Source: Paracoccaceae bacterium (GTDB lineage Bacteria; Pseudomonadota; Alphaproteobacteria; Rhodobacterales; Rhodobacteraceae). From it: DNA of 46,648 nt. Made by a program: the position numbers and the translations under genes. The stretch is from contig VYFX01000006.1 of NCBI GenBank assembly GCA_009842205.1, positions 1 to 46,648 on the forward strand. Direction: 5' to 3'. Under the pieces are notes generated by a model. The model was not told the origin of the DNA, searched no databases, and saw only the letters and a program-made list of their open reading frames with translations. Positions 8,961-16,291 of the stretch are shown here, piece after piece (within the stretch, counting starts at the first letter, position 1; each line of letters begins with the position of its first letter).

Positions 8961-10061
8961 ATGTGTTCCAGTATCAAGGTCCTTGGAATTGAAAGCAGTT
9001 GCGATGATACCTCTGCCGCAATTGTGAGCCATACCCAGGGTGAAAATCCTGAAGTACTCTCAATGGTGATTCAAAACCAGGGTACGCTTCATGAGCAATA
9101 TGGTGGTATAGTACCGGAAATTGCTGCCAGAGCCCATTCAGACCGACTTGATAGGTGTACGGTTGAAGCGTTGAATTCTGCCCAGTTGAATTTGTCGAAT
9201 CTTGATTGCATAGCCGTAACCGCAGGTCCTGGTCTCATCGGAGGTGTGATTTCGGGTGTCTCCTTTGCCAAGGGTCTGGCCGCCGGAAGTGGGTTGCCAA
9301 TGGTTGGTGTAAACCATCTTGCAGCCCATGCCCTGACAGTCCGACTGACCCAGCAGGTTGATTTCCCATTTCTGTGCTTGCTGGTATCGGGAGGGCACTG
9401 CCAATTCCTGGCGGTCCTGAGTCCTGATGATTTCATTCGTCTGGGCGGTACCATTGATGATGCACCTGGTGAGGCCTTTGATAAAACCGCCCGACAACTT
9501 GGTTTGTCACAACCGGGAGGACCCGTTATTGAAAAGGTGGCAATATCTGGCAATCCCACGAAATATGCCTTTCCCAGACCTCTAAAAAACCAACAGGGAT
9601 GCAATTTATCGTTCTCGGGGTTGAAGACTTCCCTTCTGAGGGAAAAGGAAAAGATAATCTCTGAAGAAGGAACAATATCTGAAACCCGAATAGCCGATCT
9701 GTGTGCCAGTTTCCAAAAGGCAATAAGTGAGTCTTTGAGCCAAAAGTCTCAGGTTGCCCTGAAGATTTTTGAAGAAACTGTCGGGCAGAAACCGACTCTG
9801 TTTGCCATTTCGGGTGGTGTCGCTGCAAACCAGATGATCAGAAAGGATGTCGAGGATGTTTGCAGGGTCAACGAAATAAAGTTCTATGCACCACCGTTGG
9901 AATACTGTACTGATAACGGAGCTATGATTGCCTGGGTGGGGATTGAAAAATTCAGGACAGGCAACTTTGATGGGTTTGACCTGGAGGCGCGTTCCAGATG
10001 GCCCTTGGATACTTCAAGTTCTCCAATACTCGGAGGTGGCAAGAGGGGAGCAAAATCGTAG
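8961..10061 (+). CDS. tsaD: tRNA N6-adenosine threonylcarbamoyltransferase
   Basis: A 366-residue TsaD (Gcp/Kae1) protein. It transfers the threonylcarbamoyl group to A37 of ANN-reading tRNAs to make t6A, acting with TsaB, TsaC and TsaE; tsaE is also in this window at 14011. Visible motifs are VLGIESSCDDTSAAIV (residues 7-22), the metal-binding histidines in NHLAAH (H119 and H123), LVSGGHC, GGVAANQMIRKD, and DNGAMIAW near the end. The gpsA and YciI-like genes that often follow tsaD in Alphaproteobacteria are missing; the next gene is the EVE-domain gene. Confidence 0.95.
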   Translation: MCSSIKVLGIESSCDDTSAAIVSHTQGENPEVLSMVIQNQGTLHEQYGGIVPEIAARAHSDRLDRCTVEALNSAQLNLSNLDCIAVTAGPGLIGGVISGVSFAKGLAAGSGLPMVGVNHLAAHALTVRLTQQVDFPFLCLLVSGGHCQFLAVLSPDDFIRLGGTIDDAPGEAFDKTARQLGLSQPGGPVIEKVAISGNPTKYAFPRPLKNQQGCNLSFSGLKTSLLREKEKIISEEGTISETRIADLCASFQKAISESLSQKSQVALKIFEETVGQKPTLFAISGGVAANQMIRKDVEDVCRVNEIKFYAPPLEYCTDNGAMIAWVGIEKFRTGNFDGFDLEARSRWPLDTSSSPILGGGKRGAKS

Positions 10062-10137
10062 AAAGGGACATTCTCACCATCGTTGGAATTTGATAGTGTG
10101 ATGTATTGGAATTTTTAACAAGATTGAGGAGTATTGA

Positions 10138-10554
10138 ATGGCATATTGGTTATTTAAATCAGAACCTTCAACCTGGAGTTGGGAGGAGCAACTTGCCAAG
10201 GGGGACGTTGGCGAGGAATGGGATGGGATTCGAAATTATCAGGCCAGAAACAACATGCGAAACATGCAGTTGGGTGATCTCGGATTTTTCTACCATTCCC
10301 AAACAACAAAGGAAATCGTGGGAATTGTTGAGGTCGTTGCCCTAGCTCACCCCGACAGCACCACCGATGATGAAAGGTGGGAATGTGTTGATGTGAAGGC
10401 CGTTCAGTCCTTTCCCAAGCCGGTTACTCTTCAGGATTGCAAGAATAATCCCAAATTGGCCGATATGGTATTGGTCAATAACACGCGACTATCGGTTCAA
10501 CCCGTTGCCAAGGATGAGTGGGATGAAATCTGCAGAATGGGCGGGATCGAATAA
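10138..10554 (+). CDS. EVE domain protein (thymocyte nuclear protein 1-like)
   Basis: A 138-residue single-domain EVE protein. The domain is PUA-like and binds modified bases in RNA or DNA. Motifs include MAYWLFKSEPSTWSW at the N-terminus, WDGIRNYQARNNMR (residues 30-43), GDLGFFYHS and the lysine-rich end of strand five. TTGAGGAG precedes the ATG at 10138; an upstream ATG at 10106 is in another frame. It follows tsaD in the same direction, as in many Alphaproteobacteria, perhaps linking it to modified tRNA. The stop is 4 nt from the stop of the convergent DNA-repair gene. Confidence 0.9.
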   Translation: MAYWLFKSEPSTWSWEEQLAKGDVGEEWDGIRNYQARNNMRNMQLGDLGFFYHSQTTKEIVGIVEVVALAHPDSTTDDERWECVDVKAVQSFPKPVTLQDCKNNPKLADMVLVNNTRLSVQPVAKDEWDEICRMGGIE

Positions 10555-10558
10555 ATTT

Positions 10559-11266
10559 TCAAGGTCTGTTTTTCAAGATCCATTTCATTCCTTCCCTTTT
10601 CGCAAGTGAGGAAAGGCGTTGTTCATTTTGAGATATATAATCCTCCACCCGTTGAGGATTGGTACGTGAATATTGCCGCAGGACCCAACCTATGGCCTTT
10701 TGCAGGAAAAATTCCTTCTCGACCAATGAATGCTCCATGATTTCCAACTGCATGTTCCAATCCATTTTCTCCTTGCTGAGGAGTTGGGTCAATATGGCCG
10801 TTCTTCTTTTCCAAATGTTCGTGGATTGTGCCCAATCTCTCAATATTACGGATGTTTCCAGCGGTTGATTGATCAGCATCTGGTGAACGCCATGGGTAGC
10901 AATCGGATCAATGATTTCCCACCAGGCACCCTCGACAACCATCTTTTCAACGAAATCCATATGCTCGGGAAGAATCCATTTCCTGAATTTGGCATGGTTG
11001 AGTATTTCAATTGAGGCATACCATTCTTCTCTCCTTGAAGCATTGGTCCAAATGAAATCCATCAGGCTTACCCATTCTTCTGGGGATTCTATTCTGGATT
11101 CCTTGATCAGGGATGAGACAATTTTCCTGGTTTGTGGTGTTTTCACTCCCCAAAAGGGCATATCGGTTTTCATGTAGGATTGCTGATATTTGGCCGTATC
11201 AAGATCGCCAGCCTCTGAAAACCGGGTTAGTAATTTCTCCCTGAAAGTCGAGTTTAAGTCGCTCAT
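10559..11266 (-). CDS. DNA alkylation repair protein (AlkD-like HEAT repeat glycosylase)
   Basis: A 235-residue all-helical protein of the DNA_alkylation family (AlkC/AlkD). AlkD excises positively charged alkylated purines without flipping the base. The N-terminal QSYMKTDMPFWGV resembles the family entry motif. WWEIIDPIATHGV (about residues 115-127) holds the tryptophan and aspartate region that forms the catalytic cleft, and NIWKRRTAIL matches the conserved W-xRR-A element. FFLQKAIGWVLRQYS is the conserved C-terminal signature. It lies 32 nt downstream of ahcY on the same strand and may share its transcript. Confidence 0.88.
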   Translation of the reverse strand: MSDLNSTFREKLLTRFSEAGDLDTAKYQQSYMKTDMPFWGVKTPQTRKIVSSLIKESRIESPEEWVSLMDFIWTNASRREEWYASIEILNHAKFRKWILPEHMDFVEKMVVEGAWWEIIDPIATHGVHQMLINQPLETSVILRDWAQSTNIWKRRTAILTQLLSKEKMDWNMQLEIMEHSLVEKEFFLQKAIGWVLRQYSRTNPQRVEDYISQNEQRLSSLAKREGMKWILKNRP

Positions 11267-11298
11267 GAACTTATTGTTCGATATCGAAAACCCAGATG

Positions 11299-12693
11299 TT
11301 AATATCGGTAATGCTCGGCCTTGAATGGACCCACCTTGCTAACCCCGATATAATCAGCCTGTTCATCGCTGAGTGAAGTCAACCTTACGCCTAACCGTTC
11401 CAGATGAAGGGTTGCAACTTTTTCATCCAGATGCTTGGGAAGGGTATATACCCTGTTTTCATAATTCTGGCCATTGTTCAACAATTCGATCTGGGCAAGA
11501 ACCTGGTTGGTAAAGCTTGCCGACATGACAAAACTGGGATGGCCGGTGGCGTTACCCAAATTCAACAATCTTCCCTCTGACAGGAGGATTATTCGTTTGC
11601 CTGTCGGCATTTCAATCATGTCCACCTGATCCTTGATATTGGTCCATTTATGGTTTCGAAGGGAAGAAATCTGAATTTCATTGTCAAAATGGCCAATATT
11701 CCCAACTATGGCCATATCCTTCATGTCACGGATATGATCAATGGTAATTACATCCTTGTTGCCAGTAGCCGTAATAAATATATCTGCGATTGGCAGGGCA
11801 TCCGGAAGTGTAACCACTTCAAAACCGTCCATTGCAGCTTGTAGGGCACAAATCGGATCAATCTCGGTAACCTTGACCCTTGCACCGGCACCCCGTAATG
11901 ATGCCGCAGACCCCTTGCCAACATCACCATATCCGCATACCACGGCAACCTTGCCTGCAAGCATTGTATCGGTAGCTCGTCTAATACCGTCAACCAGGCT
12001 TTCCCGACAACCATACTTGTTGTCGAATTTGGACTTGGTAACACTGTCATTCACGTTGATGGCCGGGAAGGGCAACAATCCCTTTTCCTGCATCTGGTAC
12101 AACCTGTTGACACCCGTGGTTGTTTCCTCGGTTACACCCTTGATCATGTTCCTTTGCTTGACAAACCAGCCCGGAGAGGTTTTTCGCCTGATGTCTATAC
12201 GTTCAAACAAGGCCTCTTCTTCCTCCGAAGTGGGATTTTTGATTAGATCCTCTTCTCCCTCTTCAACTCTTGCACCAAGCAAGATGTAAAGGGTGGCATC
12301 TCCACCATCATCAAGAATCATGTTGGCACAACCTTCCTCAAAGTGGAAGATCATGTCAGCGTAATCCCAATATTCGGGCAGGGTTTCGCCCTTGATCGCA
12401 AATACCGGTATATCCTGGGCAGCGATCGCTGCTGCCGCATGATCCTGTGTGGAAAAGATATTGCAGGAAGCCCATCTGACCTTTGCACCCAGATCAACAA
12501 GGGTTTCAATCAAAACCGCAGTCTGGATTGTCATGTGGAGTGAACCAGCTATGCGAGCCCCTTCCAGTGGTTTCTGACCGCTATATTCCTTACGTAATGC
12601 CATCAGACCGGGCATTTCGGTCTCGGCGATCATGATTTCCTTTCTGCCGAATTCGGCCTGGGACAAATCTTTTACAACATAGGGCCTGCTCAT
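11299..12693 (-). CDS. ahcY: Adenosylhomocysteinase (S-adenosyl-L-homocysteine hydrolase)
   Basis: A 464-residue enzyme that splits S-adenosylhomocysteine into adenosine and homocysteine, clearing the product of methyltransferases. It binds NAD through [34 protein letters not shown] holds conserved substrate-site residues and the C-terminal KxxHYRY end (KAEHYRY) is intact. The ATG at 12693 is chosen because GGAGG lies 9 nt upstream and the protein then begins [17 protein letters not shown], as in relatives; a longer frame to 12762 is probably not translated. I looked for a SAH- or SAM-type riboswitch in the leader and found no convincing one. Confidence 0.96.
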   Translation of the reverse strand: MSRPYVVKDLSQAEFGRKEIMIAETEMPGLMALRKEYSGQKPLEGARIAGSLHMTIQTAVLIETLVDLGAKVRWASCNIFSTQDHAAAAIAAQDIPVFAIKGETLPEYWDYADMIFHFEEGCANMILDDGGDATLYILLGARVEEGEEDLIKNPTSEEEEALFERIDIRRKTSPGWFVKQRNMIKGVTEETTTGVNRLYQMQEKGLLPFPAINVNDSVTKSKFDNKYGCRESLVDGIRRATDTMLAGKVAVVCGYGDVGKGSAASLRGAGARVKVTEIDPICALQAAMDGFEVVTLPDALPIADIFITATGNKDVITIDHIRDMKDMAIVGNIGHFDNEIQISSLRNHKWTNIKDQVDMIEMPTGKRIILLSEGRLLNLGNATGHPSFVMSASFTNQVLAQIELLNNGQNYENRVYTLPKHLDEKVATLHLERLGVRLTSLSDEQADYIGVSKVGPFKAEHYRY

Positions 12694-12962
12694 GGGTGAC
12701 ACCTCCACTTCGTTTCTACTGGAACTGATAAATATAATCCAAGCAGTTGAAAATGAAACCACCTAGGAAGAGTAACTCTTGACCTAAAAATTATTCCGAG
12801 ACTTCTTGGTCTGGTTTGCAAGGATTGCCCTTGAAGATTTTCGTTGAAATAGGAAGGGTCAGTATCCACAGTGACTTGATAATATGATGTTCCACTTTTA
12901 ATTCTTTCAACTGTTCTGAAAGCATCCTAGGTTGTGTATAATTTTAACGTAAGGATTTGTTG

Positions 12963-13937
12963 ATGGGAAGATTAGTTGATGGTGTTTGGTTTGATCAATG
13001 GTATGACACAAAGGATACTGGCGGCAAATTTGTTCGAAGCATATCCCAATTCCGAAACTGGATAACCAAGAAGGGTTCCGTAGGCCCAAGTGGTCAGGGG
13101 GGATTCAAGGCACAATCCGGCCGTTATCACCTTTATGCCAGCTATGCCTGCCCCTGGGTGCATCGGGTCCTGATATATCGCAAGTTGAAAGGTCTTGAAG
13201 ATCACATTGGCGTATCTTTTGTCCATTGGTATATGGCTGAAAATGGCTGGACCTTCCAAATTGATGATGAAGGAATTGTTGGTGATCACCTCTTTGACTT
13301 CGAATTTGCCCATCAGATCTACACTTGGGCCGATCCAAAATATACCGGACGTGTAACCGTACCGATCCTTTGGGACAGGAGGATGGGTACAATCGTATCC
13401 AATGAATCGTCGGAAATCATTCGGATGTTGAACAGTGCCTTTGATGATATTGGAGCAAAGGAGGGGGATTATTACCCGGAACAACATCGTCAGGAAATTG
13501 ATAAGATTAATGAACGAATTTACAGCACGGTCAACAACGGGGTTTACAAAGCCGGTTTTGCTACAACACAAGATGCCTACGAGAATGCAGTTCATCCCTT
13601 GTTTGAAACATTGGATTGGCTGGATGAGCAGCTCGCAACCAAGCGATTTTTGATGGGAGAACAACCGACCGAAGCAGATTGGAGACTATTCCCAACACTG
13701 TATCGGTTTGATAGTATCTATGTCGGTCATTTCAAATGTTCTCTCAAGCGAATTGTTGATTATCCGAATTTATGGGCTTATTCCCGTGATCTTTTTCAAT
13801 GGCCGGGAATAGACGATACAGTCAATATGAACCATGCCCGTCGACATTACTATCAAAGCCATGATACCATCAACCCAACCCGTATTGTCCCCATCGCACC
13901 AGAAATTGACTGGTATGCACCACATGGTCGAGGGTGA
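12963..13937 (+). CDS. Glutathionyl-hydroquinone reductase (YqjG/ECM4 family)
   Basis: A 324-residue Xi-class glutathione transferase. Members reduce glutathionyl-hydroquinones, returning the quinol and GSSG. The active-site motif YACPWVHR places the nucleophile at Cys63, and a conserved W-N-ES-type region follows in the thioredoxin-like half (SNESSEIIRM). The C-terminal helical domain has LIGE-like FLMGEQPTEADW. The ATG at 12963 is preceded by AAGGA at 7 nt; TTG codons just before it are less likely. It starts a plus-strand run that continues with tsaE 73 nt downstream. Confidence 0.92.
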   Translation: MGRLVDGVWFDQWYDTKDTGGKFVRSISQFRNWITKKGSVGPSGQGGFKAQSGRYHLYASYACPWVHRVLIYRKLKGLEDHIGVSFVHWYMAENGWTFQIDDEGIVGDHLFDFEFAHQIYTWADPKYTGRVTVPILWDRRMGTIVSNESSEIIRMLNSAFDDIGAKEGDYYPEQHRQEIDKINERIYSTVNNGVYKAGFATTQDAYENAVHPLFETLDWLDEQLATKRFLMGEQPTEADWRLFPTLYRFDSIYVGHFKCSLKRIVDYPNLWAYSRDLFQWPGIDDTVNMNHARRHYYQSHDTINPTRIVPIAPEIDWYAPHGRG

Positions 13938-14010
13938 TAATCATCAAGAGTAAAATGGCAGGGATATACCAAAGTATAACTTGGAATGACATGAATGATC
14001 CAAGGGCTTT

Positions 14011-14484
14011 ATGACACCACTTGTATCTGAATCTGAATCGCACACGCAGGAAATCGCGATAAAGCTTTTGCCATATTTGGAAGCGGGTATGGTACTGCTG
14101 TTAAATGGGCCTATCGGGGCTGGGAAATCAGTATTTGCCAGAGCCATCATTTCCTCGCTTTTGGCTAAATCAGGTAGGGAGGAAGACATTCCTTCCCCAA
14201 CCTTTACCCTTGTACAAAGTTATGAAACTGAAGAATTTGAAATCTGGCATGTTGACCTCTATAGAATTGAATCGGAACTTGAAATAATCGAACTTGGTTT
14301 GGAAGAAGCCTTTGAAACTTCCCTCTGTATCATTGAGTGGGGCGAGAAATTGGGTCGGTTTACCCCCGATAATCATATTGAAATCTCCTTTGAACCAATG
14401 ATCAACCTTAAATCCGGAAGACGCTTGACCTTTACGGCCAAAGATTCAAAATATGCCCATAGAATCGCGAGGGCACTTGAATAA
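14011..14484 (+). CDS. tsaE: tRNA threonylcarbamoyladenosine biosynthesis ATPase
   Basis: A 157-residue P-loop ATPase of the TsaE (YjeE) family, which drives the TsaD-TsaB complex during t6A synthesis. Walker A is GPIGAGKS (residues 33-40), followed by the conserved SPTFTLVQSYE (switch region), HVDLYRI and IIEWGEK. It is the first of a tightly packed group: its 3' end overlaps the next frame by 32 nt if that gene starts at 14453, or by 8 nt if it starts at the TTG at 14477. Association of tsaE with amgK and murU is common in Alphaproteobacteria. Confidence 0.93.
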   Translation: MTPLVSESESHTQEIAIKLLPYLEAGMVLLLNGPIGAGKSVFARAIISSLLAKSGREEDIPSPTFTLVQSYETEEFEIWHVDLYRIESELEIIELGLEEAFETSLCIIEWGEKLGRFTPDNHIEISFEPMINLKSGRRLTFTAKDSKYAHRIARALE

Positions 14485-15478
14485 TCGAACACAGGAAAGA
14501 AGACGTTTTCTGGAGGAAAAAGGTTGGAATGATTGGGGAATTGCCAATCTGGCCGGGGATGCCTCCCCACGAAAGTATTTCCGACTGTCATCCGGTAGTA
14601 AAACGGCAGTGTTGATGGATGCTCCCATCGGTTCCTGTGGCCCCCTCGATCCCTTTATCGGTATTTCAGAGTACCTGATTGAACAGGGTTTCAGCTCTCC
14701 CAAAATCATGGCCAAAGACATAACTGGAGGATTCCTGATCATAGAAGACCTGGGTGATGACCTTTTCAGTTCCCTTCTCGTCAAGCAACCCGAATTGGAG
14801 TACGATATCTATCAGGTTGCATTGGAAATTCTGGTTGCACTAAGACAAAAGGTTCCTCCTCCACATGTCCCGGCCTACACACCTGAAACCCAGGGTGAAC
14901 TGTCGGCTCTATCCCTAACATGGTATGCCCGTTATATTTCGGGAGTGGAGGTAAACGAAAGGGAAGTAAACCAGCTGAGGGATTTTGTTGCTGGAGCCAT
15001 TTCCAGTTTGAACGAGAGGCAAGTGTTCATTCACAGGGATTACCATGCCGAAAACCTTCTATGGTTACCAGAGCGGTCTGATCAGGAAAGAGTAGGATTG
15101 ATTGATTTTCAGGATGGTTCAATCGGCCAATCGTCCTATGATCTTGTTTCCCTGCTGGAGGATGCCCGCAGGGATATTTCTACCACTTTGAAAGAGGACC
15201 TTTTGTACAGGTATTCCGAACTTACGGGCGATTCTCTTGCCCTAGTCAAGAAAGGGGTGGCGATTTCAGGTATCCAGAGAAACCTGCGGATTCTGGGCGT
15301 ATTTGCTCGCCTGTCCATTCGGGATTCAAAATCTTGGTATCTGGATTATATCCCCCGTGTCTGGGATTACCTCATGGGGGATCTGGAAACTGCCGGCTTG
15401 CCCGACCTGACCTCGTTTATCATGAACACCCTGCCACCACCCAACCCTGAAAACCTGGACAAACTGAGGAGTGCATAA
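14453..15478 (+). CDS. amgK: Anomeric MurNAc/GlcNAc kinase AmgK-like phosphotransferase
   Basis: A 341-residue aminoglycoside-phosphotransferase-fold kinase. AmgK phosphorylates the anomeric position of MurNAc and GlcNAc in cell-wall recycling, and MurU, encoded next, makes UDP-MurNAc. Motifs: ASPRKYFRL (nucleotide-binding lysine region), the catalytic loop VFIHRDYHAENLLW, and the metal-binding LIDFQDGSIG. Start options are ATG 14453 and TTG 14477; the latter overlaps the tsaE stop and has GAGGG close by. The stop TAA at 15476 lies in the same reading frame as murU. Confidence 0.88.
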   Translation: MPIESRGHLNNRTQERRRFLEEKGWNDWGIANLAGDASPRKYFRLSSGSKTAVLMDAPIGSCGPLDPFIGISEYLIEQGFSSPKIMAKDITGGFLIIEDLGDDLFSSLLVKQPELEYDIYQVALEILVALRQKVPPPHVPAYTPETQGELSALSLTWYARYISGVEVNEREVNQLRDFVAGAISSLNERQVFIHRDYHAENLLWLPERSDQERVGLIDFQDGSIGQSSYDLVSLLEDARRDISTTLKEDLLYRYSELTGDSLALVKKGVAISGIQRNLRILGVFARLSIRDSKSWYLDYIPRVWDYLMGDLETAGLPDLTSFIMNTLPPPNPENLDKLRSA

Positions 15479-15496
15479 ATCAAACCACATTCGGCA

Positions 15497-16165
15497 ATGA
15501 TTTTCGCGGCGGGTTTTGGAACCCGTTTGGCAAATTTGGTCAAGGATGAACCCAAGCCCCTGATCAAGGTAGGCAATACGACACTTCTGGACCATGCTCT
15601 GGACGTGACCAGAGAGGCTGGCATCACTAACATTGTTGTCAATGCCCATTATCTCAGCCACAGGATTGTTGATCATCTGGCTTCTAGTTCCACGGCCAAG
15701 GTAATTATCGAAGAACCGGATATACTGGATACTGGTGGTGGATTGCTCAATGCCCTCCCTCATCTTGGTACTGATCCGGTATTTACATTGAATTCCGATA
15801 ATTACTGGTTTGGTCAAAATCCTCTGACAATGTTGGCAGATTACTGGAATGAGCAGGAAATGGATGCCCTTTTGATTTTGGGTGCCAGGAAGAATACCTT
15901 TGGATATCAGGGCAGGGGTGATTTTGTCATTGATTCCGGTGGCAATCTGACAAGAAGATCAAATCAAGACATCGGGCTGGTTTACCTCGGTGCCCAGTTA
16001 ATCAGCCCTTCGGTGATCAGTAGCGAGTTTGGCAGGGTGTTTTCCCTCAATGCGATCTGGGACCGGTTAATCCACAATAAAAGAATAAAGGGTTTGATTT
16101 ATGATGGAAAATGGGCAGTAATTGATACACCTTATGGTATTGAAATCATAAGAAAGATATTATGA
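15497..16165 (+). CDS. murU: MurNAc-1-phosphate uridylyltransferase MurU-like (start probably upstream, at a non-AUG codon)
   Basis: A nucleotidyltransferase of at least 222 residues. MurU joins UTP and MurNAc-1-phosphate to give UDP-MurNAc, bypassing de novo MurA/MurB. MIFAAGFGTRL is the G-x-G-x-x-R nucleotide motif, KPLIKVGN carries the conserved lysine, and DTGGGLLNALP and NSDNYW (metal-binding) follow. The first ATG (15497) has no ribosome-binding site. The six codons before it (IKPHSA) look like the real N-terminus, and GAGGAG ends 7 nt before the ATC at 15479. The gene therefore probably begins at AUC 15479, in frame with and directly after the amgK stop. Confidence 0.85.
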   Translation: MIFAAGFGTRLANLVKDEPKPLIKVGNTTLLDHALDVTREAGITNIVVNAHYLSHRIVDHLASSSTAKVIIEEPDILDTGGGLLNALPHLGTDPVFTLNSDNYWFGQNPLTMLADYWNEQEMDALLILGARKNTFGYQGRGDFVIDSGGNLTRRSNQDIGLVYLGAQLISPSVISSEFGRVFSLNAIWDRLIHNKRIKGLIYDGKWAVIDTPYGIEIIRKIL

Positions 16166-16291
16166 AACCGATTGTCTTTTCATTCCATAAGAATTGACCA
16201 AAATCTTGCTTCTTTAAAATATGTACCAAATTACCTCAAATCACTTGAAACCAATTTTATACTCATCTCCTTAGCCCCGATTTCCACCTAA

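Noticed and set aside
12694-12960. Possible SAH or SAM riboswitch in the ahcY leader
   Set aside because: Only a short AAGAG/CTCTT pair is present; no conserved riboswitch core could be recognised.
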